This document shows positions 51,562-61,811 of a DNA stretch of 64,000 nt, piece by piece. The first letter of the stretch is position 1. Every line of letters begins with the position of its first letter. Where the stretch lies: NCBI RefSeq assembly GCF_002929705.1, contig NZ_PJIN01000010.1:1-64000 (forward strand), in the 5' to 3' direction. Under the pieces are notes generated by a model. That model was given only the letters and a program-made list of their open reading frames with translations, was not told the origin of the DNA and searched no databases. This stretch comes from Arthrobacter sp. N199823 (GTDB lineage Bacteria; Actinomycetota; Actinomycetes; Actinomycetales; Micrococcaceae). A program made the translations under genes and the position numbers.

Positions 51562-54135
51562 GTGAACCAGAGCGCAGCGAAACAGCGGCCGCCCCGGCGA
51601 GATCTCACGCGTAACAAGCCCAAGAGCACCCTCTTGGCAGAGCGGCGTGAGGAACACCGCCGTGCCGCCATGGCCGCGGCTCGCGCGGCACTGGCCCCGG
51701 TGGACGCCGTCGCTTTGGCGGAGACCGGGCTCGACGCCGGACAGCTTCACGAACGCCGTGCCGCGGAACTGACCAATGCGGTGGCGCATGAAAGCAGCCG
51801 CAGTATTTGGGCCATTGTGCGGGCCAACGTCTTCACCTTGTTCAACACGGTGCTGGGGTGCTGCCTGGTGTTGGTGCTGGTGGTGGGGGATCCCCGTGAT
51901 GCGCTGTTTGGTTTCATTGTGGTGGCCAACGCCGCCATTGGTGTGGTGCAGGAGTACCGCGCTAAGCGCACCTTGGACAAGCTCGCGGTGCTGCATGCAC
52001 CGCGAGCCCGGGTGCTCCGAGACGGAGTGGAATCCGACATTGCCGTGGCCGAGGTGGTTCATGACGACGTCCTGCTGCTGCGCACCGGCGATCAAGTTCC
52101 GGCTGATGCCACGCTTTTGTCCTCTGAGGCGTTGGAGATTGACGAATCCTTGCTAACGGGGGAGTCCGACCCCGTCAGTAAGGCTCCCGGTGATGCTGCC
52201 TTGTCTGGTTCTGCTGTGGTGGCCGGTTATGGCAGCGCTCGAGTTCACGCTGTGGGGGCCGAATCCTACGCGTCCGGGCTCACCGCCGAGGCGCGACGGT
52301 TCTCGCTTGTCAATTCCGAGATTCGCAACTCGATCAACCGCATCATCTTGTACATTGCCTGGGCGCTGATCCCCATCATTGTGTTGGTCATCAACGGCCA
52401 GATGAGTGCGCACGGTGGCTGGGCTGCGGCTATTGCCTCGGGGCAGTGGCGCATTGCGGTGGTCAGTGCCGTGGCCAGCATTGTCGCCATGATTCCCGAA
52501 GGGCTGGTGCTGCTGACGAGCATCTCCTTCGGTATGGCGGCGGTATCCTTGGCTCGCAAGCAGGTTCTGGTTCAGGAACTGCCAGCTGTTGAAGGTCTGG
52601 CTCGTGTGGACATGGTCTGCCTGGACAAGACCGGCACGCTGACAGAAGGCCGCATGGAATTGGCTGACACCACAGTCTTTACGCCGGTTCCGGGATGGGA
52701 ATCGGTGCTGGCTTGGCAGGGTGCTCATCCCAATGCGAATGCCACCGCTGCCGCCCTTTCCGCGTCCTACACGCAGGCCACTGCTGAGTTGGCTACTGCC
52801 GAAGTTCACTTCAGTAGTGCGCGCAAGTACAGTGCCGTCTCTTTTGGGCACGGGCCTGCGGCCGGGGACTGGGTGCTGGGCGCCCCGGAAGTAGTGCTTG
52901 GCGCCGGGGCTCACCCTGAAGCATTAGCGGCCTCATACGACGCCGCTGGCAAGGGCTTGCGCGCCGTAATTCTCGCGCACCGCACCGTGCAGGAACAGGC
53001 GGGCAAGCCGTCATCGGAGGGTCTTGCCGCGGAGGAAGAATTTAGCTTGGCGGGTCTGGCTCCCGTGGCCCTATTGGTGTTCCGCGAACGGGTCCGCCCG
53101 GACGCCGGTGCCACCTTGGCCTACTTCCGCGAACAGGGCGTGGAACTGAAAATCATCTCCGGTGACAACCCCCGGACAGTGGCCGCCGTGGCCCGCGATG
53201 TCGGCTTTATCTTCGACGGAGACGGATATGACGCGCGGGAACTGCCAGATGACCTTGAAGCGCTGGCCGATGTGCTGGAGCGAGAAAGCGTCCTGGGCCG
53301 GGTCACGCCGGAGCAGAAAAAGTCCATCGTGCTGGCCTTGCAGAGCCGCGATCACGTGGTGGCCATGACCGGAGACGGCGTCAATGACGCGCTGGCTCTC
53401 AAGCATGCCGACATTGGTATCGCCATGGGCAGCGGCGCGGCTGCCACCAAAGCGGTTTCGCGGCTGGTGCTGCTCGACGGACAGTTCTCCCACCTGCCCT
53501 CGGTGGTGGCTGAAGGGCGTCGGGTGATCGCCAACGTGGAGCGAGTAGCTAACTTGTTCCTGACAAAAACCACGTACGCCATCATCATTTCAGTGGTCAT
53601 TGGCGTGCTGATGTGGCGCTACCCGTTCCTGCCACGCCAGCTGTCCATTGTGAGCTCCATGACAATTGGCATCCCGGCCTTCTTCCTTGCGTTGCTGCCG
53701 AATGCGCGCAGATACCAGCCTGGATTCCTTCGCCGAACACTCATGTTCGCCATCCCGTCTGGAACTATTGTGGCCGCTTGCATCATGGCTGTGTACGCGT
53801 TCGCCCGAGCGTTCCCGAACCCAGCTTTGAGTGGTGAGCTGCTGATCCGTGAGGCGCAGACGGCTGTCACCATGACAGTTTTGTTGGTGGCCCTCTGGGT
53901 CTTGGGTACGTTGGCGCGGCCTTTTGACAAGTGGCGGGCCCTGTTGGTCGCTGCCATGGTCCTGGGATTGGTTCTTGTCATGGCCGTGCCGTTTGCCCGG
54001 AAGTTCTTTGCCCTCGATATACCCAGCGGGGGACTGTTAGCGGCTACTATTGCGGTAACTGCAGCAGGGTGCATCGCAATTGAGCTCCTCTACCGTTTCT
54101 TGAAGAAGCGCGGAGCAGTTTCTGAGCGTGAGTAA
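51562..54135 (+). CDS. P-type cation ATPase, CtpE-like
   Basis: An 857-aa P-type ATPase. The actuator motif is LLTGESDPV, the phosphorylated aspartate is D355 in CLDKTGTLTEG, and the hinge is MTGDGVNDALALKHADIGIAMGSGAAATKAVSRLVLLDGQF. About ten helices are seen, with PEGL (MIPEGLVLLTSISF) in helix 4. It lacks heavy-metal-binding CxxC motifs. Overall likeness is to mycobacterial CtpE, a calcium importer; this assignment is by family only. The start is GTG 51562, 8 bp past the methyltransferase stop, so it is operonic. Confidence 0.87.
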   Translation: MNQSAAKQRPPRRDLTRNKPKSTLLAERREEHRRAAMAAARAALAPVDAVALAETGLDAGQLHERRAAELTNAVAHESSRSIWAIVRANVFTLFNTVLGCCLVLVLVVGDPRDALFGFIVVANAAIGVVQEYRAKRTLDKLAVLHAPRARVLRDGVESDIAVAEVVHDDVLLLRTGDQVPADATLLSSEALEIDESLLTGESDPVSKAPGDAALSGSAVVAGYGSARVHAVGAESYASGLTAEARRFSLVNSEIRNSINRIILYIAWALIPIIVLVINGQMSAHGGWAAAIASGQWRIAVVSAVASIVAMIPEGLVLLTSISFGMAAVSLARKQVLVQELPAVEGLARVDMVCLDKTGTLTEGRMELADTTVFTPVPGWESVLAWQGAHPNANATAAALSASYTQATAELATAEVHFSSARKYSAVSFGHGPAAGDWVLGAPEVVLGAGAHPEALAASYDAAGKGLRAVILAHRTVQEQAGKPSSEGLAAEEEFSLAGLAPVALLVFRERVRPDAGATLAYFREQGVELKIISGDNPRTVAAVARDVGFIFDGDGYDARELPDDLEALADVLERESVLGRVTPEQKKSIVLALQSRDHVVAMTGDGVNDALALKHADIGIAMGSGAAATKAVSRLVLLDGQFSHLPSVVAEGRRVIANVERVANLFLTKTTYAIIISVVIGVLMWRYPFLPRQLSIVSSMTIGIPAFFLALLPNARRYQPGFLRRTLMFAIPSGTIVAACIMAVYAFARAFPNPALSGELLIREAQTAVTMTVLLVALWVLGTLARPFDKWRALLVAAMVLGLVLVMAVPFARKFFALDIPSGGLLAATIAVTAAGCIAIELLYRFLKKRGAVSERE

Positions 54136-54203
54136 GGCGTGCCTAACTGGCGTGCGGTCCCGTGCTTGACAAAGATAAAAGTAGTGGCGAGAGGAGTCCA
54201 TCG

Positions 54204-57032
54204 ATGACTAATGTGGACAGTTTCGGTTCCAAAGGCGTACTTAATGTAGCCGGAACCGATTACGAGATTTTCCGACTGAACTCGGTAGAAGGCGCCAAGA
54301 GCCTTCCGTTCAGCCTCAAGGTTTTGCTAGAGAACCTGTTGCGTACCGAAGATGGTGCGAACATCACAGCCGATCACGTACGTGCATTGGCAGGTTGGGA
54401 CCCGAATTCGGAGCCCGACACCGAAATTCAGTTCACCCCGGCCCGTGTCATCATGCAGGACTTCACTGGAGTTCCTTGCATCGTTGACCTGGCTACCATG
54501 CGTGAAGCTGTCAAGGAACTCGGTGGCGACCCCACCCGAGTGAACCCCTTGGCTCCTGCCGAAATGGTTATTGACCACTCCGTGCAGATTGACGTTTTTG
54601 GCAACTCCGACGCCGTCGAGCGCAACATGGACATTGAGTACCAGCGCAACGGCGAGCGTTACCAGTTCCTGCGCTGGGGACAGACTGCCTTTGAAGACTT
54701 CAAGGTTGTTCCCCCGGGCATGGGTATTGTGCACCAGGTAAACATTGAGTACTTGGCCCGCACCGTCATGACCCGCGAGGTCGACGGCGTATTGCGCGCC
54801 TACCCGGACACCCTGGTTGGCACCGACTCCCACACCACCATGGTCAACGGCCTGGGCGTGTTGGGTTGGGGCGTTGGCGGCATCGAAGCTGAAGCAGCCA
54901 TGTTGGGCCAGCCGGTTTCCATGTTGATTCCGCGCGTTGTCGGCTTCAAGCTGACCGGGTCCATCCCGGCCGGCGCAACCGCAACCGATGTGGTTTTGAC
55001 CATCACCGAGCAGCTGCGTAAGCACGGCGTCGTCGGTAAGTTCGTGGAGTTCTACGGTGAAGGTGTTGCCGGGGTTCCGTTGGCTAACCGCGCCACCATC
55101 GGAAACATGAGCCCGGAGTTCGGCTCCACGGCTGCCATGTTCCCGATCGACTCCGTCACGGTTGACTACTTGCGTCTGACCGGCCGCTCGGAAGAGCAGC
55201 TGGCACTGGTTGAGGCTTACGCCAAGGAGCAGGGCCTCTGGCACGATCCTTCGGTAGAGATCAAGTTCTCCGAGTACCTCGAGCTGGACCTGTCCACGGT
55301 GGTTCCCTCCATCTCAGGCCCGAAGCGCCCGCAGGACCGCATTGAACTGAGCAACTCCAAGGCCCAGTTCCGTTCCGATCTGAACAACTACGTTGCCGCT
55401 GACGCAGACGCTGACGGCAACACGGTTGACGAGTCCTTGGAAGAATCCTTCCCGGCCTCCGACGCCCCGTCGTTCACTCACCCGGGTGCTCACACCCATG
55501 ACACCGAGCGCACAGTGGTTTCCGCTGCCGCCGGTGCCAATGGCCGTGTGTCAGCTCCGATCCATGTGAAGAACGAATCAGGCGTTGAGTTCGAGCTGGA
55601 CCACGGTGCAGTCTCGATCGCCTCGATCACCTCTTGCACCAACACCTCCAACCCTTCGGTGATGCTCGCTGCAGCCGTTCTGGCTCGCAACGCCGTCAAC
55701 AAGGGTCTGTTGTCCAAGCCGTGGGTCAAGACCTCCGTGGCTCCGGGCTCCAAGGTTGTCACTGACTACTACGAGAAGTCAGGGCTTGTTCCGTTCCTGG
55801 AAAAGCTGGGCTTCTACACTGTTGGTTACGGCTGCGCCACGTGCATCGGTAACTCCGGTCCCTTGGACACCGAAGTTTCAGCAGCCATCGCTGAAAACGA
55901 CCTGTCCGTGACAGCTGTTCTCTCCGGTAACCGTAACTTCGAAGGCCGCATCAACCCGGACGTCAAGATGAACTACCTGGCCTCACCGCCGCTGGTCATC
56001 GCCTACGCCCTGGCCGGTTCCATGGACTTCGATTTCGACACCGATGCACTTGGCCAGGATGCCGATGGCAACGATGTTTTCCTTGCTGACATTTGGCCGA
56101 ACCCGGTTGAGGTCCAGGAAGTCATGGACGCCTCGATTGACCGCGAGATGTTCACCAACTCCTACGCCACCATCTTCGATGGCGACGATCGCTGGAAGGC
56201 TCTGGAAACTCCCGAAGGCAACGTCTTCGAGTGGGATCCCAAGTCCACCTACGTCCGTAAGCCCCCGTACTTCGAGGGTATGAAGGCAGAAGCTGATCCG
56301 GTTCAGGACATCGCCGGCGCGCGCGTCCTGCTCAAGCTCGGCGACTCGGTCACCACCGACCACATCAGCCCTGCAGGTTCCTTCAAGTCGGAAACCCCGG
56401 CCGGACAGTACCTGTTGGCTAACGGTGTGGAGCGCAAGGACTTCAACTCCTACGGTTCACGCCGTGGAAACCACGAGGTCATGATTCGCGGAACCTTCGC
56501 GAACATCCGTATCCGCAACCAGATCCTGGACAACGTTGAAGGTGGCTTCACCCGCGACTTCACCCAGGCTGACGGACCGCAGGCGTACATCTACGATGCA
56601 TCCGTCAACTACCAGGCTGCTGGCACTCCGCTGGTAGTTCTGGCTGGTAAGGAATACGGCTCCGGCTCATCACGCGACTGGGCTGCCAAGGGCACCGCAT
56701 TGCTGGGTGTGAAGGCAGTTGTCGCCGAGAGCTACGAGCGCATCCACCGCTCCAACCTCATCGGCATGGGCGTCTTGCCCCTGCAGTACCCGGCCGGCGC
56801 CAATGCCGAATCACTGGGTCTCACCGGCACCGAGACGTTCTCCGTCGAAGGCGTCACCGAGCTGAACAACGGCACCACGCCCAAGACGCTCAAGGTCACA
56901 GCAGTTGCAGAAGACGGCACCACCGTGAGCTTCGATGCCGTTCTGCGCATCGACACCCCCGGTGAAGCAGACTACTACCGTAACGGTGGCATCCTGCAGT
57001 ACGTACTGCGCCAGATCTCCGCAGGGAACTAG
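54204..57032 (+). CDS. acnA: Aconitate hydratase
   Basis: A 942-aa AcnA-type aconitase of the TCA cycle (citrate to isocitrate), with a 4Fe-4S cluster held by C478 (SCTNTSNPS), C544 and C547 ([10 protein letters not shown]). GAGGAG lies 7 nt before the ATG at 54204; an ATG 14 codons earlier lacks such a site. An actinobacterial-type acidic linker (about 405-440) joins domains 1-3. In this family loss of iron can convert the enzyme to an RNA-binding form, but that is not visible here. It is monocistronic with a terminator hairpin 18 bp past the stop. Confidence 0.95.
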   Translation: MTNVDSFGSKGVLNVAGTDYEIFRLNSVEGAKSLPFSLKVLLENLLRTEDGANITADHVRALAGWDPNSEPDTEIQFTPARVIMQDFTGVPCIVDLATMREAVKELGGDPTRVNPLAPAEMVIDHSVQIDVFGNSDAVERNMDIEYQRNGERYQFLRWGQTAFEDFKVVPPGMGIVHQVNIEYLARTVMTREVDGVLRAYPDTLVGTDSHTTMVNGLGVLGWGVGGIEAEAAMLGQPVSMLIPRVVGFKLTGSIPAGATATDVVLTITEQLRKHGVVGKFVEFYGEGVAGVPLANRATIGNMSPEFGSTAAMFPIDSVTVDYLRLTGRSEEQLALVEAYAKEQGLWHDPSVEIKFSEYLELDLSTVVPSISGPKRPQDRIELSNSKAQFRSDLNNYVAADADADGNTVDESLEESFPASDAPSFTHPGAHTHDTERTVVSAAAGANGRVSAPIHVKNESGVEFELDHGAVSIASITSCTNTSNPSVMLAAAVLARNAVNKGLLSKPWVKTSVAPGSKVVTDYYEKSGLVPFLEKLGFYTVGYGCATCIGNSGPLDTEVSAAIAENDLSVTAVLSGNRNFEGRINPDVKMNYLASPPLVIAYALAGSMDFDFDTDALGQDADGNDVFLADIWPNPVEVQEVMDASIDREMFTNSYATIFDGDDRWKALETPEGNVFEWDPKSTYVRKPPYFEGMKAEADPVQDIAGARVLLKLGDSVTTDHISPAGSFKSETPAGQYLLANGVERKDFNSYGSRRGNHEVMIRGTFANIRIRNQILDNVEGGFTRDFTQADGPQAYIYDASVNYQAAGTPLVVLAGKEYGSGSSRDWAAKGTALLGVKAVVAESYERIHRSNLIGMGVLPLQYPAGANAESLGLTGTETFSVEGVTELNNGTTPKTLKVTAVAEDGTTVSFDAVLRIDTPGEADYYRNGGILQYVLRQISAGN

Positions 57033-57050
57033 TCCCCATCCGCCGGCCCG

Positions 57051-57070
57051 AAAATCGCTGACGCGATTTT
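57051..57070 (+). terminator. Terminator of acnA
   Basis: AAAATCGC pairs with GCGATTTT (4-nt loop TGAC), with the T-run within the 3' arm, starting 18 bp past the acnA stop codon. Confidence 0.65.
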
Positions 57071-57105
57071 TGGGAACCTGGCGGGCGTGGGCCCACCCAC
57101 GCCCT

Positions 57106-57141
57106 CCCTAACTCAAGCCGCTGGCGCGTCTTGAGTTAGGG
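57106..57141. repeat. Inverted repeat in the acnA-dxs spacer
   Basis: 12-bp perfect arms CCCTAACTCAAG / CTTGAGTTAGGG, 12-nt loop. A smaller GGGCGTGG/CCACGCCC hairpin lies directly upstream at 57083-57104. Confidence 0.7.
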
Positions 57142-57147
57142 CCCTCG

Positions 57148-57250
57148 GGCGTGTGGGCCCAACGTGGTCGGTTAGATTCGGCGCGTGGGCCCAACGTTTC
57201 CGGCGAGATCAGAGTGTGGGACCAACGTGTTCGGCTCGTTCCGGCGCGTG
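57148..57250 (+). repeat. Three degenerate 31-32-bp tandem repeats
   Basis: Anchored by TGGGCCCAACGT at 57154 and 57186 and TGGGACCAACGT at 57217 (spacing 32 and 31 bp), each preceded by G-C/A-G-T and followed by KNYCGG. A worn fourth unit may begin near 57245. The repeats do not form a coding frame of note. Confidence 0.7.
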
Positions 57251-57280
57251 CGGTTCATCACTGTGGAGCAGGTTGTAAGT

Positions 57281-57352
57281 GAGAAATGCCGCCGTTTCTG
57301 GTTTTCGCTAGGGTTTGTTCCCTAGCGAAAACCAGAAACGGCGGCATTTCTC
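57281..57352. repeat. Long perfect inverted repeat upstream of dxs
   Basis: 33-bp perfect arms (57281-57313 and 57320-57352) with a 6-nt loop TTTGTT, ending 73 bp before the dxs ATG. It is the longest perfect stem in the window. It could cut off read-through from acnA or be a mobile palindrome. Confidence 0.85.
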
Positions 57353-57425
57353 GTCAAAAGTGTCCTCGCGAAGAGCCGCGGACGCGATATTGTTAGACGT
57401 TGACCGTGCACCCAGGAGGTAACCC

Positions 57426-59417
57426 ATGGGACTTTTAGAATCCATCACGCACCCGCGTGACCTGAGCCGGCTCAGTGAGCAACAAATGGAGGAGCTGGCC
57501 CAAGAAATCAGGGACTTCCTCATCGCTAACGTGTCCCAGACCGGTGGCCATTTGGGCCCAAACCTGGGCGTTGTTGAACTGACTCTGGCCATCCACCGAA
57601 TCTTTGATTCTCCGCGGGACAGCATCGTTTTTGACACCGGACACCAGTCCTACGTTCACAAGCTGGTGACTGGCCGGCACGATTTTTCCACCCTGCGTCA
57701 GCAAGGCGGGCTGTCCGGGTACCCGGAACGTGCCGAGTCTGAGCATGACATTGTGCAGAGCTCACACGCTTCCTCGTCATTGTCCTGGGCCGACGGCATT
57801 GCCCGTGCACACCAGCTCCGGGGCGAAAATGATCGTTACGTGGTGGCCGTCATTGGCGACGGCGCCCTGACCGGCGGCATGACGTGGGAAGCCATTAACA
57901 ACATTGCTGCTGACAAGGACCGTAAAGTTGTCATCGTTGTCAATGACAACGGACGTTCCTACGCTCCCACAGTGGGTGGCGTTGCAGATTACCTGGCGTC
58001 GCTGCGCCCTGCCATTGATCACGTGCGGACCCACAGGAAGTACGAAGCGTCCATGTATTGGGGCAAGAAGCGCCTTCAAGAAGGCAACGCTGCCGGCCGC
58101 TTTGTGTATAAGAGCTTGCACGCCGCCAAGAAGGGCGTCAAAGACTGGTGGGCACCCCAGGGACTCTTTGACGATCTCGGCATGAAGTACGTGGGTCCGG
58201 TTGACGGCCACGACGAGAAGGCCATGGAGACGGCTCTGCAGCTGGCCAAGAACTACGGTGGGCCCGTCATTGTGCACGCGTTCACGGAAAAGGGCCGCGG
58301 CTATGCGCCCGCCCGTGCTGATGAAGACGATCAGTTCCACGCTGTCGGGGTCATTAATCCCGAGACGGGCCGTGCTGTAGAAGCGGCCAGCGGTAAGTCC
58401 TGGACGAGCGTTTTTGGTGAGGAAATCACCACGATCGCCGAGGAACGCGATGACATTGTGGCCATTACCGGTGCCATGTTGCTGCCCATGGGATTGGCTG
58501 GATTTGCGCAAAAGTACCCCGAACGCGTCATTGATGTGGGTATCGCCGAACAGCACGCCGTAACCATGGCGGCCGGGATGGCCTTCGGTGGCCTGCATCC
58601 TGTGGTGGCCATTTACGCCACGTTCCTCAACCGAGCCTTCGATCAGCTGCTCATGGATGTTGCCCTGCACAAGGCCGGGGTCACCATTGTGCTGGACCGC
58701 GCCGGTGTGACCGGGCCAGACGGTCCCAGTCACCACGGCATGTGGGATATGTCCATGCTGCAGATTGTTCCTGGGCTGCACTTGGCCGCTCCGCGTGATG
58801 CCGAGCGCCTGCGCGAGGAACTCCGCGAAGCAGTTGCCATTTCCGATGCCCCCAGTGTGGTGCGGTATTCCAAAGGCAATGTCGGGCCGGAAATTGTGGC
58901 CCTCGAGCGCTTGTACGACGGCGTTGACGTCCTGGCCCGCTCCCAGCACGAGATGCCCGGTGCCGGTGCGGACCCGCAGACAGATGTTCTGATTGTCAGC
59001 GTCGGGGCCATGAGCGAACTGTGCCTGGACGTTGCCAACCGCATTGGTGCCCAGGGCATCAGCTCTACCGTGGTAGATCCGCGCTGGGTCATGCCCGTTC
59101 CGCGTTCAATCGTTCAGCTGGCCTCCCAGCACCGAATCGTCATTGTGGTTGAAGATGGCGTGCGTGCCGGTGGTGTGGGCTCCCGAATCCGTCAGGAACT
59201 GCGGGCTGCTGGCATCGATACTGCGCTAAATGAGGTTGGTCTGCCCGTAGAATTCCTGGACCACGGCACTCGAGGTCAGGTTCTGGAACGTGTTGGTCTG
59301 ACGGCGCAGCGAGTGGCGCAGGACGTCGTCGAACAGGTCCTTGGCACGAAGGTTCCGTTTGCCCGGCCTCTGCCAGGCCAGCCCGCCCCGCGCACAGGTC
59401 AGCTGCCGATCCTGTGA
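57426..59417 (+). CDS. dxs: 1-deoxy-D-xylulose-5-phosphate synthase
   Basis: A 663-aa thiamine-diphosphate enzyme that joins pyruvate and glyceraldehyde 3-phosphate in the first step of the MEP isoprenoid pathway. [15 protein letters not shown], the TPP motif [35 protein letters not shown] and the transketolase C-terminal part (DPRWVMPVP) are all there. AGGAGG is well placed before the ATG. It leads a coupled operon: the DUF402 gene overlaps its stop by 4 nt. Confidence 0.96.
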   Translation: MGLLESITHPRDLSRLSEQQMEELAQEIRDFLIANVSQTGGHLGPNLGVVELTLAIHRIFDSPRDSIVFDTGHQSYVHKLVTGRHDFSTLRQQGGLSGYPERAESEHDIVQSSHASSSLSWADGIARAHQLRGENDRYVVAVIGDGALTGGMTWEAINNIAADKDRKVVIVVNDNGRSYAPTVGGVADYLASLRPAIDHVRTHRKYEASMYWGKKRLQEGNAAGRFVYKSLHAAKKGVKDWWAPQGLFDDLGMKYVGPVDGHDEKAMETALQLAKNYGGPVIVHAFTEKGRGYAPARADEDDQFHAVGVINPETGRAVEAASGKSWTSVFGEEITTIAEERDDIVAITGAMLLPMGLAGFAQKYPERVIDVGIAEQHAVTMAAGMAFGGLHPVVAIYATFLNRAFDQLLMDVALHKAGVTIVLDRAGVTGPDGPSHHGMWDMSMLQIVPGLHLAAPRDAERLREELREAVAISDAPSVVRYSKGNVGPEIVALERLYDGVDVLARSQHEMPGAGADPQTDVLIVSVGAMSELCLDVANRIGAQGISSTVVDPRWVMPVPRSIVQLASQHRIVIVVEDGVRAGGVGSRIRQELRAAGIDTALNEVGLPVEFLDHGTRGQVLERVGLTAQRVAQDVVEQVLGTKVPFARPLPGQPAPRTGQLPIL

Positions 59418-60004
59418 CGGCTGTGCAAGATTCAGCTGTTGCAGCGCCGGATGCGGTGGATGTCCCGCGCGTTGGTGATCTGGTGGTGGCCCGCAACCGC
59501 AAGTACGACGGTACTGCGCACTGGGTGGTGCCGGGCCACTATCTGGGCACCGATGAGTTTGGGCACTGGATATTTCAGGGCACCAACGAGTTCATTTCGC
59601 GTCCCGGCGCAGCCCTGTACACCGAGTCCGACGCGGTCTTGCTGATCCCCTTCACGGGTGATTGGGTGGCCACCTTCTATGATGAGGCGCATCCTGAAAA
59701 GGTTGAGTTGTACATAGATTTGGCCATTGACCTGCAGTGGCGCCGCATTCGCCCCAACGTGATCGAATTCCACATGATTGACATGGATCTGGACGTGGTT
59801 CGCACGGCGGCCCGCGGGCTCTATGTGGACGATGAAGACGAATTTGCCCAGCACCGCATTGAACTGGCCTACCCCGACGAGCTTGCCGTCCGCATGGAAT
59901 CCTCCTGCGCGGAGCTCGTTACGGCAGTGGCCGGCGCCAATGCCCCATTCGACGGTCGCGATGCGGCCTGGTTCACCCTAGGAAGGACGTCGCGATCAGT
60001 ATGA
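59414..60004 (+). CDS. DUF402 domain-containing protein
   Basis: A 196-aa protein of the DUF402/FomD-like beta-barrel family. TYPE residues include [41 protein letters not shown], the acidic metal-binding run IDMDLDVVR and [19 protein letters not shown]. Family members are nucleoside diphosphate or tRNA-linked phosphohydrolases; substrate is unknown here. The GTG at 59414 overlaps the dxs stop (GTGA), and its own stop overlaps the next ATG (ATGA). Confidence 0.82.
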   Translation: MTAVQDSAVAAPDAVDVPRVGDLVVARNRKYDGTAHWVVPGHYLGTDEFGHWIFQGTNEFISRPGAALYTESDAVLLIPFTGDWVATFYDEAHPEKVELYIDLAIDLQWRRIRPNVIEFHMIDMDLDVVRTAARGLYVDDEDEFAQHRIELAYPDELAVRMESSCAELVTAVAGANAPFDGRDAAWFTLGRTSRSV

Positions 60005-60678
60005 GCGATAACAGCAGCGAGTTCATCAATGAGACCATTTTGGCCGGCCTCGACCCCAACATTGTGCGCATGTTTAAGAAGGACGACGCCGGAGCTTTGC
60101 TCTTCCGCGAAGCGTGGGTTGACGCTGGGGGAGGCGAAGACAACGAAGGGGCCGAAGAGAATGAAGTGGTAGTCGCGCCGGAGATTTTCTTCGTCGTCAA
60201 CCACGGCACAGTGGGACATGTGAGCACCTCAAAAGAGGTCGCGGTAGCGAGCCTCGAAGAGGCAGAAGGCATGCTGGCGGCATTCTCCGAACAGAGTGTT
60301 GCCGACGGCTTTGCACCGTTGGCCCGGGATGATCAGTTCTTGGTGGTGGCTCAGTTCGCGTTGAAGAACGATCGGGTCTCGGACCGCGACAAACACTTGG
60401 CCTTCCGGGTGAAGGAATCCTTGACAGCCCACTTGGCATGGCGTGGCAGCGGAGTGTTGGAAAAGATGGAATTCACAGCGGCCGGTCACGGTCTCGGCAA
60501 GCTCAACGTGTACATTGTGGCTCCGGACGCGGCCCGCGCCGTGGCCAATGTGAAGGTGTGCATCCGCGAGGAAAAGCTCGACTTCACGAAGCTGACTGTG
60601 GCTACCGGACCCATCGGTGATGTAGCGGCACTTCGGGCCAAACACAGCCCCACAGGCACCACCCACTTCAGCCTGTAG
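60001..60678 (+). CDS. Conserved hypothetical protein, function unknown
   Basis: A 225-aa soluble protein I cannot assign. It starts [17 protein letters not shown], has an acidic stretch near residue 45 (GGGEDNEGAEENE), and a beta-rich centre (EIFFVVNHGTVGHVSTSKEV). No signal peptide, membrane helix or nucleotide-binding motif was seen. It is translationally coupled to DUF402 by a 4-nt overlap and so is probably part of the dxs operon. Codon use looks like that of its neighbours. Confidence 0.75.
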   Translation: MSDNSSEFINETILAGLDPNIVRMFKKDDAGALLFREAWVDAGGGEDNEGAEENEVVVAPEIFFVVNHGTVGHVSTSKEVAVASLEEAEGMLAAFSEQSVADGFAPLARDDQFLVVAQFALKNDRVSDRDKHLAFRVKESLTAHLAWRGSGVLEKMEFTAAGHGLGKLNVYIVAPDAARAVANVKVCIREEKLDFTKLTVATGPIGDVAALRAKHSPTGTTHFSL

Positions 60679-60723
60679 CGGACACTTGGTTCCCGCTCTG
60701 AACGGCCGGATGCAAGTTTTCGG

Positions 60724-60729
60724 TACAGT
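60724..60729 (+). promoter_or_regulatory. -10 box of the aldo/keto reductase gene (leaderless type)
   Basis: TACAGT, 6 nt before the ATG at 60736, with no Shine-Dalgarno sequence. Confidence 0.5.
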
Positions 60730-60735
60730 GGAACC

Positions 60736-61713
60736 ATGATTGAATACCGAGCAGTAGGCCGTTCCGGACTGACCGTTTCCACTGTGGGCCTCGGGTGTAA
60801 CAACCTGGGCCGCAGTGGGACGGCGACACAAACGCAAGAGGGAAGCAACGCCGTCGTGCATGCCGCATTGGACGCGGGCATCACGCACTTTGATGTGGCT
60901 GATGTTTATGGCATGACGCCTGGGCTCAGTGAAACTATCCTGGGCAAGGCGCTGGGCACGCACCGTGCCGACGTTGTTGTGGCCACAAAATTCGGCATGG
61001 ATACCCAGGGTGCCAACGGGGCGGATTGGGGCCATCGCGGTTCGCGGACGTACATTCTGCAGTCGGTTGAGGCATCGCTGCGCCGGCTCAATACCGATTA
61101 TTTGGACTTGTTTTACTATCACACCCCGGATGGGCTCACGCCCATGGCGGAGACGCTTTCGGCGCTGGATTCACTGGTTCAGGCCGGTATGGTTCGCTAC
61201 ATTGGCCATTCAAATTTGGCTGGCTGGCAGATCGCTGACGCCGAACATACTGCGCGCGCGCTAGGCACCGAGCGGTTTGTGGCGAGCCAGAATCACTACA
61301 ACCTCTTGGATCGTCGTGCGGAGCAGGAAGTGACTCCGGCAGCGGAGGCGTTCGGCTTGGGTGTCATGCCGTACTTCCCGCTGGCCAACGGTTTGTTGAC
61401 GGGTAAGTACAAAAATGGTGTGGTTCCCTCCGGTAGCCGGCTCTCCCATACGCGCCAGAACCTGGTGACCGACGCCGATCAAGACCAGTTTGCCGCATTT
61501 AGCGCGTTCGCTGTGGCCCGTGAGCTGACCGGGGTTCAGGTGGCGTTTTCCTGGCTGGCAGCACAACCTGCCGTGGCCAGTGTCATTGCTGGGGCCACGA
61601 AGCCTGAGCAAGTGAGCCAAAATGCTGCGGCCGCCAGCTGGAAGCCCACGGCCGAAGATTTGGCGGAGCTGGATCAGATTTTCCCGCGGACGCCGAAGGT
61701 CGCTTTGTTCTAA
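60736..61713 (+). CDS. Aldo/keto reductase
   Basis: A 325-aa TIM-barrel NADPH-dependent oxidoreductase. The catalytic tetrad is visible: D and Y in HFDVADVYG, K in VVATKFG and H in LFYYHTPD. GLGCNNLGRSG and the C-terminal SVIAGATKPEQVSQNAAA bind the cofactor. It is of the YajO/voltage-gated K+ channel beta-like class. The physiological substrate is unknown. Its own -10 box separates it from the dxs operon, and a strong hairpin follows. Confidence 0.9.
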   Translation: MIEYRAVGRSGLTVSTVGLGCNNLGRSGTATQTQEGSNAVVHAALDAGITHFDVADVYGMTPGLSETILGKALGTHRADVVVATKFGMDTQGANGADWGHRGSRTYILQSVEASLRRLNTDYLDLFYYHTPDGLTPMAETLSALDSLVQAGMVRYIGHSNLAGWQIADAEHTARALGTERFVASQNHYNLLDRRAEQEVTPAAEAFGLGVMPYFPLANGLLTGKYKNGVVPSGSRLSHTRQNLVTDADQDQFAAFSAFAVARELTGVQVAFSWLAAQPAVASVIAGATKPEQVSQNAAAASWKPTAEDLAELDQIFPRTPKVALF

Positions 61714-61740
61714 GGTGTTTGCGCCTGCGCTTCATTAACA

Positions 61741-61779
61741 TCGAATGGGACGCCACTTCATCAGTGGCGTCCCATTCGA
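61741..61779. terminator. Hairpin between the aldo/keto reductase and Rieske genes
   Basis: 17-bp perfect stem TCGAATGGGACGCCACT / AGTGGCGTCCCATTCGA with a 5-nt loop, between two convergent genes. Lacks a U-tract. Confidence 0.7.
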
Positions 61780-61811
61780 GATTAACCGCCCGCAGGAGCA
61801 AAGTGTCGCCA

